From assembly GCF_000425305.1 (NCBI RefSeq), contig NZ_KE384346.1, forward strand, positions 122,919 to 186,918: a stretch of 64,000 bases of DNA, in the 5' to 3' direction. Below the pieces are notes generated by a model that saw only the letters and a program-made list of their open reading frames with translations, made no database searches and was not told the DNA's origin. This DNA is from Psychroserpens burtonensis DSM 12212 (GTDB lineage: Bacteria; Bacteroidota; Bacteroidia; Flavobacteriales; Flavobacteriaceae). This document shows, in pieces, positions 45,034 to 55,067 of the stretch. Numbering within the stretch: the stretch's first letter is position 1; each line of letters begins with the position of its first letter. Position numbers and translations under genes: made by a program.

Positions 45034-46227
45034 TTAAGAAAGAAATTCAAATACTCCACAAGCACCTTGTCCAGTGCCAACACACATGGTTACGGCACCA
45101 TATTTACCTTGCATGTTCTGCTTACGCATTTCATCAAATAATTGTACAGAGAGTTTTGCTCCAGTACAACCTAAAGGATGACCTAATGCAATAGCCCCAC
45201 CATTTACATTAATAATATCTGGATTTAAGTTCAACTCACGAATAACAGCTAATGACTGAGAAGCGAATGCTTCATTCAATTCGATAAGAGATAGATCATC
45301 TTGTTTTAAACCGGCTTGTCGTAATGCTTTCGGAATTGCTTTTACTGGTCCAATTCCCATAATGCGAGGCTCAACTCCCGCAGCTGCGTAGTTGACTAAA
45401 CGCGCTATTGGCTCAAGATTTAACTCTTTAACCATAGCTTCACTCATGACCATAACAAATGCAGCACCATCACTCATTTGTGAAGAGTTACCAGCAGTAA
45501 CGCTTCCACCAGCTGCAAATACAGCTCGTAATTTAGCTAAAGCTTCTTTACTAGTTCCAGCACGAGGACCTTCATCTTTATTTACTATGTATGATCTTGT
45601 TGCTTTTTTACCATTTGAATCCACATAAGTTTCATCAACAGTAATAGGCACAATTTGATCTTGAAAACGATCCTCTTTTAAAGCTCGTAATGCTTTCATA
45701 TGTGAATGGTATGCAAATTCATCCTGATCTTCACGAGAGATTTTAAATTGGTTAGCAACTGCCTCCGCAGTATTTCCCATTCCCCAATAATAATCTTCAT
45801 GACCATTTTTTACAATGGCATCATAATTTAATTCTGGTTTAAAACCTGTCATAGGAACGCTACTCATGCTTTCTGCACCACCAGCGATAATACAATCTGC
45901 CATTCCAGCTTGAATTTTTGCAGTTGCCATACCAATAGTTTCTACTCCAGATGAGCAAAAGCGGTTAACTGTTACACCAGGAACATCAACAATTTCTAAT
46001 CCCATTAAAGAAATTAAACGTGCCATGTTTAGTCCTTGTGGACCTTCTGGCATTGCGTTACCAACAATAACATCATCAATACGTTTTGGGTCTAAATTTG
46101 GTAATTCCTTCATCATATATTTGATGGTTTCGGCGGCCAATTCATCTGTTCTTTTAAAACGGAACACACCTTTTGGTGCTTTACCAACTGCTGTTCTATA
46201 TGCTTTTACTATATATGCTGTTTTCAT
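45034..46227 (-). CDS. fadA: Acetyl-CoA C-acyltransferase (3-ketoacyl-CoA thiolase)
   Basis: The 397-residue thiolase cleaves 3-ketoacyl-CoA with CoA to give acetyl-CoA and a shortened acyl-CoA. The nucleophile Cys is in VNRFCSSGVETI (about residue 90), the GHPLGCTGAKL motif gives the His, and CVGTGQG gives the C-terminal catalytic Cys. The start lies 4 nt after the stop of the HADH/ECH gene, so the two are cotranscribed and probably form the beta-oxidation trifunctional complex. Confidence 0.95.
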   Translation of the reverse strand: MKTAYIVKAYRTAVGKAPKGVFRFKRTDELAAETIKYMMKELPNLDPKRIDDVIVGNAMPEGPQGLNMARLISLMGLEIVDVPGVTVNRFCSSGVETIGMATAKIQAGMADCIIAGGAESMSSVPMTGFKPELNYDAIVKNGHEDYYWGMGNTAEAVANQFKISREDQDEFAYHSHMKALRALKEDRFQDQIVPITVDETYVDSNGKKATRSYIVNKDEGPRAGTSKEALAKLRAVFAAGGSVTAGNSSQMSDGAAFVMVMSEAMVKELNLEPIARLVNYAAAGVEPRIMGIGPVKAIPKALRQAGLKQDDLSLIELNEAFASQSLAVIRELNLNPDIINVNGGAIALGHPLGCTGAKLSVQLFDEMRKQNMQGKYGAVTMCVGTGQGACGVFEFLS

Positions 46228-46231
46228 TTTC

Positions 46232-48640
46232 TTAGTTTCTTAAAGGTTTACCTTTGGTTAACATATGCTGAATTCTTTCCAAAGTTTTACGTTCTGTACA
46301 AAGCGAAAGGAAAGCTTCACGCTCTAAGTCTAATAAATATTGCTCGCTTACTAAAGTTGGCTCAGACAAATCACCACCAGCCATAACGTAAGCTAGTTTG
46401 TTAGCAATCTTCATATCGTGCTCACTAATGTATTTAGAGTCTTTCATAGAATCTGTACCGACCATGAACATGCCTAATGCTTGCTTCCCTAATACAAGAA
46501 CATCTTTTCTGTGAACAGGTTGTGTATAACCCATATTGGCCATTAGCACAGCATGTTGTTTTGCAACTGCGATTTGGCGGTCTTTATTTACAACGACAAC
46601 ATCTTTTCCTTTTTGAAGGATTCCTAAATCGAATGCTTCATAAGCAGACGTTGCTACTTTAGCCATTCCGATAGTTAAGAAATACTCTTGAAGTGTGTTT
46701 AATTGTACATCCCCTTTTTTAAATGTATCTGATGCTCTTAAAGCCATTTCTTTAGAGCCTCCACCACCAGGAATCACACCAACACCAAACTCTACAAGTC
46801 CAATATAAGTTTCCGCTGCTGCAACCACTTTATCTGCGTGCATAGATAATTCACATCCACCACCAAGTGCCATTCCGTGAGGAGCAGCGACGGTTGGAAT
46901 AGAAGAGTAGCGCATACGCATCATACTATCTTGAAAATATTTGATTGCCATATTAAGCTCATCATATTCTTGTTCGGCAGCCATCATGAAAATCATGCCT
47001 ATATTTGCGCCAACAGAGAAGTTTGCAGCTTGGTTACCAACAACTAATCCTGCGAAATCTTTTTCAGCAATATCAATTGCTTTATTTAATCCTGCAAGTA
47101 CATCGCCTCCAATGGTATTCATTTTAGATTGGAATTCTACGTTAAGGATTCCATCACCTAAGTCTTCAACAACAACCCCTGAGTTTTTAAAGACTTCAGT
47201 TGTTTTTCTAATATTATCTAATATGATAAAGCTGTCTTGTCCAGGAATTTTTTCTTGTGTTTTCTTCGGAATGTCATAGGCATACGTTGCTCCATTTTTT
47301 ACGGAGTAGAAGTTATCGCTTCCTGAAGCTAGCATCTCATGGACCCAAGCATTAGGTTCTAAATCTTCTGCTTTCATCATTTCGATTCCTTTTTCAACTC
47401 CAATAGCATCCCAAATTTGGAAAGGACCATGTTCCCAACCAAATCCTGCCTTCATAGCATCATCAATCTTATATAAATCGTCAGTGATTTCTGGAATTCT
47501 ATTTGAAACATAAGCAAATAATGCGGCGAAGCTCTTTCTGTAGAATTCACCTGCTTTATCTCTACCTTTTACTAATATTTTAAAACGGTCTACGACTTTA
47601 TCAATCGTTTTTGTTAATTCTAAAGTTGCGAATTTTGCTTTTTTAGAGGGTCTATATTTAAGAGAATTTAAGTCTAGTGATAAAATTTCAGAAGAACCAT
47701 CGTCGTTTCTAACTTTTTTGTAGAATCCTTGTCCGGTTTTACTTCCTAACCATTTATGTTCCATCATGGTATTGACGAAATCTGGTAATTCAAACAACTC
47801 TAAACGTTCGTCTTTCGGACAGTTTTCTCTAATTCCGTTTGCAACATGAACCAAAGTATCCAATCCAACAACATCTACAGTTCTAAAAGTTGCAGACTTT
47901 GGACGACCAATAACAGGGCCTGATAACTTATCAACGTCTTCAATCGTTAAATCTAAATCTTTGACGGCATGAAATAAGCTTTGGATACTGAAAATACCAA
48001 TACGGTTTCCAATAAATGCAGGCGTATCTTTAGCCACTACAGAAGTTTTTCCTAAGAATTTTTCTCCATATTCATTTAAGAAATCTAATACATCTGCATC
48101 TGTTTTTGGTCCAGGTATTATTTCAAATAATTTTAAGTAACGCGCAGGATTAAAAAAGTGCGTTCCGCAGAAATGCTTTTGGAAATCTTCACTTCGTCCT
48201 TCGCTCATGAATTTAATAGGAATCCCAGAGGTGTTTGATGTAATCAAAGTTCCTGGAGTTCTATGTTTTTCAAGCTTTTCAAAAACTTGTTGTTTGATAT
48301 CTAGTCGTTCAACAACAACTTCCATGATCCAATCTACATCTTTTACTTTAGCAATATCGTCTTCTAAGTTTCCTGTAGTAATACGATTTGCGAAAGAAGG
48401 ATGATAGAGTGGTGCAGGCTTAGATTTAATGGATGCAGTAAGCGCATCATTTACTAATCTATCTCTAACAACTTTATCTTCTAAAGTTAAGCCTTGGGCT
48501 TCTTCTTTAGCGCTAAGCTCTCTAGGTACGATGTCTAATAATAAAACATCAACACCTATATTAGCAAAGTGGCAAGCGATGCCGCTTCCCATAATTCCCG
48601 AACCAATAATGGCTATTTTTTTTATTCTACGTTTGCTCAT
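46232..48640 (-). CDS. 3-hydroxyacyl-CoA dehydrogenase / enoyl-CoA hydratase fusion
   Basis: An 802-residue multifunctional beta-oxidation enzyme. The dehydrogenase part comes first (NAD-binding IAIIGSGIMGSGIACHFA at 9-26, then the C-terminal HADH domains) and the crotonase part last (~500-720: GNQAANFSVGANI, AAPHGMALGGGCELSMHAD, VGVIPGGGGSKEMA). This is the reverse of the E. coli FadB order, as is usual in Bacteroidetes. It begins one base after the MarR stop and is followed by the thiolase gene. Confidence 0.94.
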   Translation of the reverse strand: MSKRRIKKIAIIGSGIMGSGIACHFANIGVDVLLLDIVPRELSAKEEAQGLTLEDKVVRDRLVNDALTASIKSKPAPLYHPSFANRITTGNLEDDIAKVKDVDWIMEVVVERLDIKQQVFEKLEKHRTPGTLITSNTSGIPIKFMSEGRSEDFQKHFCGTHFFNPARYLKLFEIIPGPKTDADVLDFLNEYGEKFLGKTSVVAKDTPAFIGNRIGIFSIQSLFHAVKDLDLTIEDVDKLSGPVIGRPKSATFRTVDVVGLDTLVHVANGIRENCPKDERLELFELPDFVNTMMEHKWLGSKTGQGFYKKVRNDDGSSEILSLDLNSLKYRPSKKAKFATLELTKTIDKVVDRFKILVKGRDKAGEFYRKSFAALFAYVSNRIPEITDDLYKIDDAMKAGFGWEHGPFQIWDAIGVEKGIEMMKAEDLEPNAWVHEMLASGSDNFYSVKNGATYAYDIPKKTQEKIPGQDSFIILDNIRKTTEVFKNSGVVVEDLGDGILNVEFQSKMNTIGGDVLAGLNKAIDIAEKDFAGLVVGNQAANFSVGANIGMIFMMAAEQEYDELNMAIKYFQDSMMRMRYSSIPTVAAPHGMALGGGCELSMHADKVVAAAETYIGLVEFGVGVIPGGGGSKEMALRASDTFKKGDVQLNTLQEYFLTIGMAKVATSAYEAFDLGILQKGKDVVVVNKDRQIAVAKQHAVLMANMGYTQPVHRKDVLVLGKQALGMFMVGTDSMKDSKYISEHDMKIANKLAYVMAGGDLSEPTLVSEQYLLDLEREAFLSLCTERKTLERIQHMLTKGKPLRN

Positions 48641-48641
48641 C

Positions 48642-49097
48642 TTATTTTAAAATGTGTTCTTTTTGGTTGTATATCTGTTTGTTGGAAATCATATTATTGA
48701 TGACTTCGGAAACTTTATAAAAATGTTGTATTGCTTCTGAAGACACATTTGCTTTTATCGTTTCGTTAAAAGTTAAAACTTTTTCTTTTGAATATTCTCT
48801 TTTTTCTCTTCCAAAATCGGTTAAAAAAATGAGAACACCGCGACCATCTTCTGGATTAGGTTTTCTAATAATGAGACCTTTTTCTTGCATGGTTTTTAAA
48901 GTTCTAGAAAGACTAGTAGCTTCCATTCCCATTTTAGGACCTAGGGATGTTGAGGGTGTGCCATTCTCTGGGTCTATGCTCAATAAAGCAAAACCAGTTG
49001 CCATGGTCGTATCAAATTGTGACGCTTCTTCATTGTACATTTTATTGACCGCTAACCAAGTAGTTCTGAGTACATAGTCAATAGTTTTATCCTTCAT
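48642..49097 (-). CDS. MarR family regulator of the beta-oxidation operon
   Basis: The chosen start is the ATG at 49097 (151 residues, MKDKTIDYVLRTTW), which fits the family; a further in-frame ATG at 49118 lies over the promoter. The winged helix is visible (MGMEATSLSRTLKTMQEKGLIIRKP, PEDGRGVLIFLT wing). It is the first gene of the operon, one base before HADH/ECH, and a perfect palindrome lies in its promoter, so it probably represses itself and the operon until acyl-CoA binds. The ligand is inferred from context. Confidence 0.9.
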   Translation of the reverse strand: MKDKTIDYVLRTTWLAVNKMYNEEASQFDTTMATGFALLSIDPENGTPSTSLGPKMGMEATSLSRTLKTMQEKGLIIRKPNPEDGRGVLIFLTDFGREKREYSKEKVLTFNETIKANVSSEAIQHFYKVSEVINNMISNKQIYNQKEHILK

Positions 49098-49115
49098 AAT
49101 TTGAATATTGAAATT

Positions 49116-49123
49116 CAAATATA
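49116..49123 (-). promoter_or_regulatory. -7 box of the marR/beta-oxidation promoter
   Basis: On the minus strand this reads TATATTTG, an exact match to the Bacteroidetes TAnnTTTG box, 18 nt before the chosen ATG. This supports ATG 49097 over ATG 49118. Confidence 0.6.
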
Positions 49124-49130
49124 CTAAAAA

Positions 49131-49150
49131 ATACTATGCATGCATAGTAT
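49131..49150. promoter_or_regulatory. Perfect 20-bp palindrome, likely MarR operator
   Basis: ATACTATGCATGCATAGTAT is fully self-complementary. It lies just upstream of the TATATTTG box, where the -33 element and spacer should be, so a bound regulator would block RNA polymerase. Confidence 0.75.
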
Positions 49151-49239
49151 TTAAGAAAAAATTATGTCTGCCTAAATTTTTATATTGTAGACCTAATAAT
49201 CTAATATAGGATGTTTCCGAAGAAACAGGAAAGGTTCAA

Positions 49240-51012
49240 CTATACGCGATAAATTTTATCATAGAGGTCTTGATAAATGCCTTTTATAATCTCGCGTTTC
49301 ATTTTCATTGTAGGCGTTAATTGTCCGTCATCTATAGACCAAATGTCTGGCGTGAGCTCAAAACGTTTGATTTGTTCCCATTTACCAAAGTTCTTATTGT
49401 ATTTATCTATTTCTTTTTGAATGCGGTTAATAACAATATCGGAGCTTGCTATTTCAGCATTAGATGTACCAATATCATGCTTTTTAAGGGAAATCCAATC
49501 TCGTATAAAATCAAAATTTGGTTGTACTAAAGCAGCTGGCATTTTTTCACCTTCACCTACAACCATAATCTGCTCTATGAACAGGGATTGTTTCATATCA
49601 TTTTCTAAAAGAGGGGGAATTACGTATTTACCTCCAGATGTTTTGAACATTTCTTTTTTACGACCTGTGATTTTTAAAAAGCCATCAGCGTCAATTTCAC
49701 CTTTGTCTCCCGAATGAAAATAGTCGCCAGTCATAACGCTTGCTGTTTTTTCAGGATCTTTGTAGTAGCCGAGCATCACATTTGGTCCTTTTATTAAGAC
49801 TTCTCCATCATCTGCTATTTTAACTTCTACATTGTCTATTGGTTTGCCTACACAACCTACTTTATACATGTTGTCTTTATATAAACCTACAGAAACTACA
49901 GGAGAGGTTTCTGTCAATCCGTAGCCTTCCATAACCTGCATATTGGCAGCTCCAAAAATGCGGGCTAATCTTGGTTGAAGTGCCGCACTTCCCGAGACCA
50001 TTGTTCCCAATTCTCCTCCTAAGGCTTCTCGCCATTTACTAAAAATAAGTTTGTTGGCTATTTTGAGCTGAAATTCATACCAAGCGCCATTGGCACCATA
50101 AGGTTCCCAGCGCTCTCCTAGGCTTACAGACCAAAAGAAAAGTGCTTTTTTAATACCTGATAGTTCTTCACCTTTAAGCATTATTTTATCGAAAACTTTT
50201 TCTAGTAATCGAGGCACAACACTCATTAAATTTGGTTTTATCTCTTTAGCATTATCACCTATTTTGTCAATGCCTTCAGCATAATAAATAGATGTTCCTG
50301 CATATTGGTAGACGTAGATTAAGACGCGTTCAAAAATATGGCATATTGGTAAAAAACTCAATACACGATTTTCTCCTTCTACCAAAGGTACTCTCGGTGA
50401 ACTGTCCAAAGCATTACTAGTAATATTCCAGTGAGAGAGCATCACACCTTTTGGCCTCCCAGTAGTTCCAGAGGTATAAATTATAGTGGCTAGGTCTTGG
50501 GGTTTTACAGCATCTTTACATGCTTCGACTTCTTGTTGATTACTTTCATCTTTTCCTAATTCAAATAATTCTGAATAGTGCTTGCAACCTTCAATATGAT
50601 TAAATGAATAGACCTCTTTGATTCTTGTATTTGCTTGAACTTTCCTTACCTTTTCTAATACTTCTGCATCTGAAACGAAGCAATATATACTTTCGCTATG
50701 GTTTAAAACATACTCATAGTCTTCTGCACAAATGGTTGGATAAATTGGAATATTTTGAGCTCCCGTTTGAAGTATACCAATATCCATAATATTCCATTCG
50801 GTTCTATTTGTTGTAGAAATAACTGCAATTTTATCATCTTTTTGAATGCCTAATCGCAACAATGCTCTACTTATCGTATTCGATTTATCTAAATATTCTT
50901 TTGTAGATATGGCTTCCCATTTGCCATCATACTTAGTAACCAGCGCTTTATCGTTTGGTTTATGTTTTAATTGATAATAAGGAAAATCAAAAAGGCGTGT
51001 TACTTCTTTCAT
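49240..51012 (-). CDS. fadD: Long-chain fatty acid-CoA ligase (AMP-forming)
   Basis: A 590-residue ANL-superfamily enzyme that activates fatty acids with ATP and CoA. The AMP-binding P-loop motif is IIYTSGTTGRPKGVMLSH (about residue 178), then YGLTETSPV and a YFHSGDKGEIDADGFLKITGRKKE segment. It has no signal peptide and is probably membrane-associated. It lies upstream of the MarR operon on the same strand; a small hairpin (TGTTTC-CGAA-GAAACA, 49212-49227) follows its stop but without a T run. Confidence 0.93.
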   Translation of the reverse strand: MKEVTRLFDFPYYQLKHKPNDKALVTKYDGKWEAISTKEYLDKSNTISRALLRLGIQKDDKIAVISTTNRTEWNIMDIGILQTGAQNIPIYPTICAEDYEYVLNHSESIYCFVSDAEVLEKVRKVQANTRIKEVYSFNHIEGCKHYSELFELGKDESNQQEVEACKDAVKPQDLATIIYTSGTTGRPKGVMLSHWNITSNALDSSPRVPLVEGENRVLSFLPICHIFERVLIYVYQYAGTSIYYAEGIDKIGDNAKEIKPNLMSVVPRLLEKVFDKIMLKGEELSGIKKALFFWSVSLGERWEPYGANGAWYEFQLKIANKLIFSKWREALGGELGTMVSGSAALQPRLARIFGAANMQVMEGYGLTETSPVVSVGLYKDNMYKVGCVGKPIDNVEVKIADDGEVLIKGPNVMLGYYKDPEKTASVMTGDYFHSGDKGEIDADGFLKITGRKKEMFKTSGGKYVIPPLLENDMKQSLFIEQIMVVGEGEKMPAALVQPNFDFIRDWISLKKHDIGTSNAEIASSDIVINRIQKEIDKYNKNFGKWEQIKRFELTPDIWSIDDGQLTPTMKMKREIIKGIYQDLYDKIYRV

Positions 51013-51202
51013 ATGTTATTGCTAGTAGGTATGCAAAATAAGGAATAAATGGGGATTTTCAAATGACTATATAAAAAATTGACCACTAATAGTCGTATCT
51101 GCGTGTGGTATTTCTCTTTTATTTAAGACCGTATTTTTTGTTGATTAATGCAGAGAAAATGAGCTAAATATGTGCATTCAGCCATAACTTTAACTCCATT
51201 AA

Positions 51203-54200
51203 CTAGACGTTTTTATTCTCAATCCAAAGTCTAGCATTTACAAAAGCTTCTAACCAAGGGGAGATCTCATCTTTTCTGTTTTCTGGATAATTTGCCCAGT
51301 TCCATTGAAACGTTGAACGCTCAATATGTGGCATTGTCACTAAATGCCTTCCGGTTTTGTCAGATAGCATTGCTGTGTTAAAGTCAGATCCATTTGGGTT
51401 ATTTGGATACCCTTCATAGCTGTATTTGGCAACAATGTTGTAGTTTTCTTCAGATTCTGGTAAGTTGAATTTTCCTTCTCCATGAGAAATCCAAACACCC
51501 AATTCCGTTCCTGCTAAACTTGATAACATTACTGAATTGTTGTCTTGAATTCTAACAGAAGTAAATGAAGATTCATGTTTTTTAGAATCGTTATGGATCA
51601 ATTTTCCATGGACTTTATGTTTTGGATTAATTAAATCTAATTCCATCCATAATTGAGCGCCGTTACAAATTCCGACAGATAACGTGTCTTCTCTTTTAAA
51701 GAAGTTTTTTAAAGCTTTTTTTGCTTTTGCATTGTATTTAAAAGCGCCTGCCCAACCTTTTGCAGAACCCAAAACATCTGAGTTAGAAAAGCCGCCAACA
51801 GCGCCAACAAACTTGATGTCTTCTAACGTTTCACGACCAGAAATTAAATCTGTCATATGAACATCTTTTACATCAAAACCAGCTAAATACATAGCATTTG
51901 CCATTTCACGTTCAGAATTTGAACCTTTTTCCCTAATGATTGCCGCTTTTGGCTTTTGGGATGTGTTTGAATAGACAGGAAGTTTACCTGTGAAATGTTT
52001 TGGAAACGTATATTGCAAAGGTTGCTTCTTGTAATTATCAAACCTGTTTTTTGCTAAACCGTTGGCAGTTTGTTTTTGATCTAATAAGAAAGATGTTCTA
52101 TACCAAATATCTCTCATTTCAGAAACATCAAAACTGAAGGCATCTTCATTATTTTTGATGGTTACTGTTTCTGAATTATTTACAGATCCTATATTGAAAA
52201 ACTCAATATCGTTTTCTAATAAAATTGTTTCTACCATGCTATCTGCTTGAAAAACAATTCCTGCATTTTCTGCAAATAATACGTTTATAGAGTCTTTTTC
52301 GTTTAAACTTGAAATATCAAAATCTGCTCCTAAATTTTTGTCAGCAAAACACATTTCTAATAGTGTGGTAATTAATCCGCCAGAGGCAACATCATGACCC
52401 GCAGAAATTTTATCTGCTTTAATTAGATTTTGAATTGTATTAAAAGTATTCTTTAAGAAGTTAGCATTTTTGACATCTGGAGCTTCATTTCCAATCGTAT
52501 TTAAGGTTTGGTTAAAAGAGCTTCCTCCTAATTTAAAATCATCTTGCGAAATATTAATATAGTATATGTTTCCTCCGTTTAGTTTTAAAACAGGTTCTAT
52601 AACTTTAGAGATGTCATTGCAATTTGCTGCAGCCGAAATAATAACGGTTCCTGGAGAAATGACTTCACCATCAGGATATTTTTGCTTCATTGACAACGAA
52701 TCTTTTCCAGTTGGAACATTGATTCCTAAATCAATAGCAAACTCAGAAATGGCCTTTACAGCTTTGTATAAACGCGCATCTTCCCCTTCGTTTTTACAAG
52801 GCCACATCCAATTTGCAGATAAAGAAATAGATGCTAAATTATCTTTTAAAGGAGCCCAGATAATATTTGTTAAAGACTCTGTAATTGAATTTCTGCTTCC
52901 TGCCTCTGGATGAATTAAACCAGAAATAGGAGAGTGACCAATGGCTGTTGCAATACCTTCTTTTCCGTTATAATCTAGGGCCATGACACCAACATTATTT
53001 AAGGGAATCTGCAAAGGGCCAACACATTGTTGTTTAGCAACTTTGCCACCTACACATCTGTCTACCTTATTCGTTAGCCAATCTTTACATGCTACAGCTT
53101 CTAACTGTAAGACTTGCTCTAAATAGATTTGTAAATTCTTAGTCTTATATCTTGGGTTTTTATATTTTCTTATGATTGTGCTATCGTTTAAAACTGTTTT
53201 AGGAGAAGATCCAAACATATCTTCTAAAGCTAAATCCATAGGTTTGTCACCTTTAGATTTTGACTCAAAAGTAAATCGATTGTTTCCTGTGACCTCGCCA
53301 ACGGTATACATTGGCGAACGCTCACGCTCAGCAATTTTTTGTAAGGTATTTATATGTTTTTTAGCAATTACTAATCCCATCCTTTCTTGAGATTCATTAC
53401 CAATAATTTCTTTTGCCGACAACGTTGGGTCTCCAATAGGTAATTTATCTAAATCGATTTTACCACCTGTATCTTCTACTAATTCTGATAAACAATTTAA
53501 ATGACCTCCAGCACCATGATCGTGAATAGAGACAATAAAGTTTTCTTCACTTTCTACCATTCCACGAATCGCATTTGCAGCACGTTTTTGCATTTCCGGG
53601 TTAGAACGTTGCACCGCATTTAATTCAATTCCTGAAGCAAATTCTCCTGTGTCTGCCGATGAAACTGCAGCTCCACCCATTCCAATTCTATAGTTTTCTC
53701 CACCAAGAATTACGATTTTATCTCCTTTTTTAGGTGTGTCTTTTAAAGCTTGTTCTGCTTTTGCGTAACCAATTCCACCGGCTTGCATAATCACTTTATC
53801 ATAACCCAGTTTTCTAGGTTTTGAGGAGCTTGAAGAGGGGTTTTCATTATGCTCAAAAGTTAATACAGAACCTGTAATTAAAGGTTGTCCAAATTTATTT
53901 CCAAAATCGGATGCTCCATTTGATGCTTTTATTAAAATATCAACGGGAGTTTGGTATAGCCAGTCTCTAGCTTCAAACTTTTGTTCCCAAGGTCTCTTTT
54001 CTTCCAAACGTGAATAGGAAGTCATATACACTGCTGTTCCTGCTAATGGTAAAGAGCCTTTGCCGCCAGCAAGTCTATCTCTAATTTCTCCTCCAGCTCC
54101 AGTTGCAGCGCCATTAAAGGGTTCTACTGTAGTTGGGAAGTTATGTGTTTCGGCTTTGATAGAGATTACCGAATTGAAATCTTCTGTTTGATAAAAGTCT

Positions 54201-54889
54201 GGCTTATCTGCTGTTTTAGGAGCAAATTGTTCCACTTTTGGGCCTTTAATAAAAGCAACATTATCTTTGTATGCAGAAACAATATCATTAGGAAATTGCT
54301 TAGATGTTTCTTTTATCATTTGGAACAAGGAAGTCGTTTGCTCTTCTCCATCAATAACAAAAGTGCCATTAAATATTTTATGACGACAGTGCTCAGAATT
54401 GACTTGGGAGAATCCAAAAACTTCAGAATCGGTTAAAGGTCTGCCAATCTTTTTTGAAACACCTTCAAGGTATTCTATTTCTTCATCATTTAAAGCTAAT
54501 CCTTCTTGTTGATTATAAGCTGAGATATTTTCAATATTAAGTATGCTTTCTGGTTGGATGTCAATTGTAAATGACGCTTGATTTAAACCGTTATATGGTT
54601 CAGAAATCATTGGGTCAAAACCATCAAAGTTCTCCTTGCAGTTTTTAAACTCCTCAATACGAATAATGCCTATAACACCCATGTTTTGTGTAATTTCAAC
54701 AGCATTTGTACTCCAAGGTGTAATCATCGCTGCACGTGGGCCAACAAAAAAAGCATCGAGAGATGCTTGTTCTAGTTTTGGTTGGTTGCCAAATAACCAC
54801 GTCAACTTAGCTATGGTTTGTGCTGATAATTCTTTTGTTGCTTGAACAGCAAATACTTTACTGTTTTGGTTTCCGAAGAAATGAATCAT
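51203..54889 (-). CDS. purL: Phosphoribosylformylglycinamidine synthase
   Basis: The 1228-residue large-type PurL carries out step four of purine synthesis (FGAR plus glutamine and ATP to FGAM). The N-terminal PurS-like part, two AIR-synthase-related halves (KAETHNFPTTVEPFNGAATG, IHDHGAGGHLNCLSELVEDTGG, VPTGKDSLSMKQ) and the C-terminal glutaminase (VGICNGAQLWMELD with the Cys nucleophile, LVTMPHIERSTFQW with His/Glu) are all present and complete. It is single, not in a purine operon. Confidence 0.97.
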   Translation of the reverse strand: MIHFFGNQNSKVFAVQATKELSAQTIAKLTWLFGNQPKLEQASLDAFFVGPRAAMITPWSTNAVEITQNMGVIGIIRIEEFKNCKENFDGFDPMISEPYNGLNQASFTIDIQPESILNIENISAYNQQEGLALNDEEIEYLEGVSKKIGRPLTDSEVFGFSQVNSEHCRHKIFNGTFVIDGEEQTTSLFQMIKETSKQFPNDIVSAYKDNVAFIKGPKVEQFAPKTADKPDFYQTEDFNSVISIKAETHNFPTTVEPFNGAATGAGGEIRDRLAGGKGSLPLAGTAVYMTSYSRLEEKRPWEQKFEARDWLYQTPVDILIKASNGASDFGNKFGQPLITGSVLTFEHNENPSSSSSKPRKLGYDKVIMQAGGIGYAKAEQALKDTPKKGDKIVILGGENYRIGMGGAAVSSADTGEFASGIELNAVQRSNPEMQKRAANAIRGMVESEENFIVSIHDHGAGGHLNCLSELVEDTGGKIDLDKLPIGDPTLSAKEIIGNESQERMGLVIAKKHINTLQKIAERERSPMYTVGEVTGNNRFTFESKSKGDKPMDLALEDMFGSSPKTVLNDSTIIRKYKNPRYKTKNLQIYLEQVLQLEAVACKDWLTNKVDRCVGGKVAKQQCVGPLQIPLNNVGVMALDYNGKEGIATAIGHSPISGLIHPEAGSRNSITESLTNIIWAPLKDNLASISLSANWMWPCKNEGEDARLYKAVKAISEFAIDLGINVPTGKDSLSMKQKYPDGEVISPGTVIISAAANCNDISKVIEPVLKLNGGNIYYINISQDDFKLGGSSFNQTLNTIGNEAPDVKNANFLKNTFNTIQNLIKADKISAGHDVASGGLITTLLEMCFADKNLGADFDISSLNEKDSINVLFAENAGIVFQADSMVETILLENDIEFFNIGSVNNSETVTIKNNEDAFSFDVSEMRDIWYRTSFLLDQKQTANGLAKNRFDNYKKQPLQYTFPKHFTGKLPVYSNTSQKPKAAIIREKGSNSEREMANAMYLAGFDVKDVHMTDLISGRETLEDIKFVGAVGGFSNSDVLGSAKGWAGAFKYNAKAKKALKNFFKREDTLSVGICNGAQLWMELDLINPKHKVHGKLIHNDSKKHESSFTSVRIQDNNSVMLSSLAGTELGVWISHGEGKFNLPESEENYNIVAKYSYEGYPNNPNGSDFNTAMLSDKTGRHLVTMPHIERSTFQWNWANYPENRKDEISPWLEAFVNARLWIENKNV

Positions 54890-54921
54890 TATATCGTATT
54901 TAGTTGTGTTTTCTGAATTTC

Positions 54922-54929
54922 CAAATTTA
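54922..54929 (-). promoter_or_regulatory. Candidate -7 box of purL
   Basis: It reads TAAATTTG on the minus strand, an exact TAnnTTTG match 32 nt before the ATG. No convincing -33 element was found, so confidence is low. Confidence 0.35.
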
Positions 54930-55000
54930 CACTTTTTAGCTATATTCTAACGGGTTATTAGTATTGAAAATTTAGAGTTATTCACGTTTTATTAACCAAA

Positions 55001-55051
55001 AAAAGAGCGCTTCTAAACTGAGATAATTTCAGTGATTAGAAGCGCTCTTTT
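55001..55051 (-). terminator. Strong terminator after the endonuclease gene
   Basis: AAAAGAGCGCTTCTAA (55001-55016) and TTAGAAGCGCTCTTTT (55036-55051) form a perfect 16-bp stem, extended by an inner ACTGA/TCAGT pair across a 2-nt bulge. T runs flank both sides, so it may work in both directions. Confidence 0.88.
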
Positions 55052-55067
55052 AATACGTAATTATATG

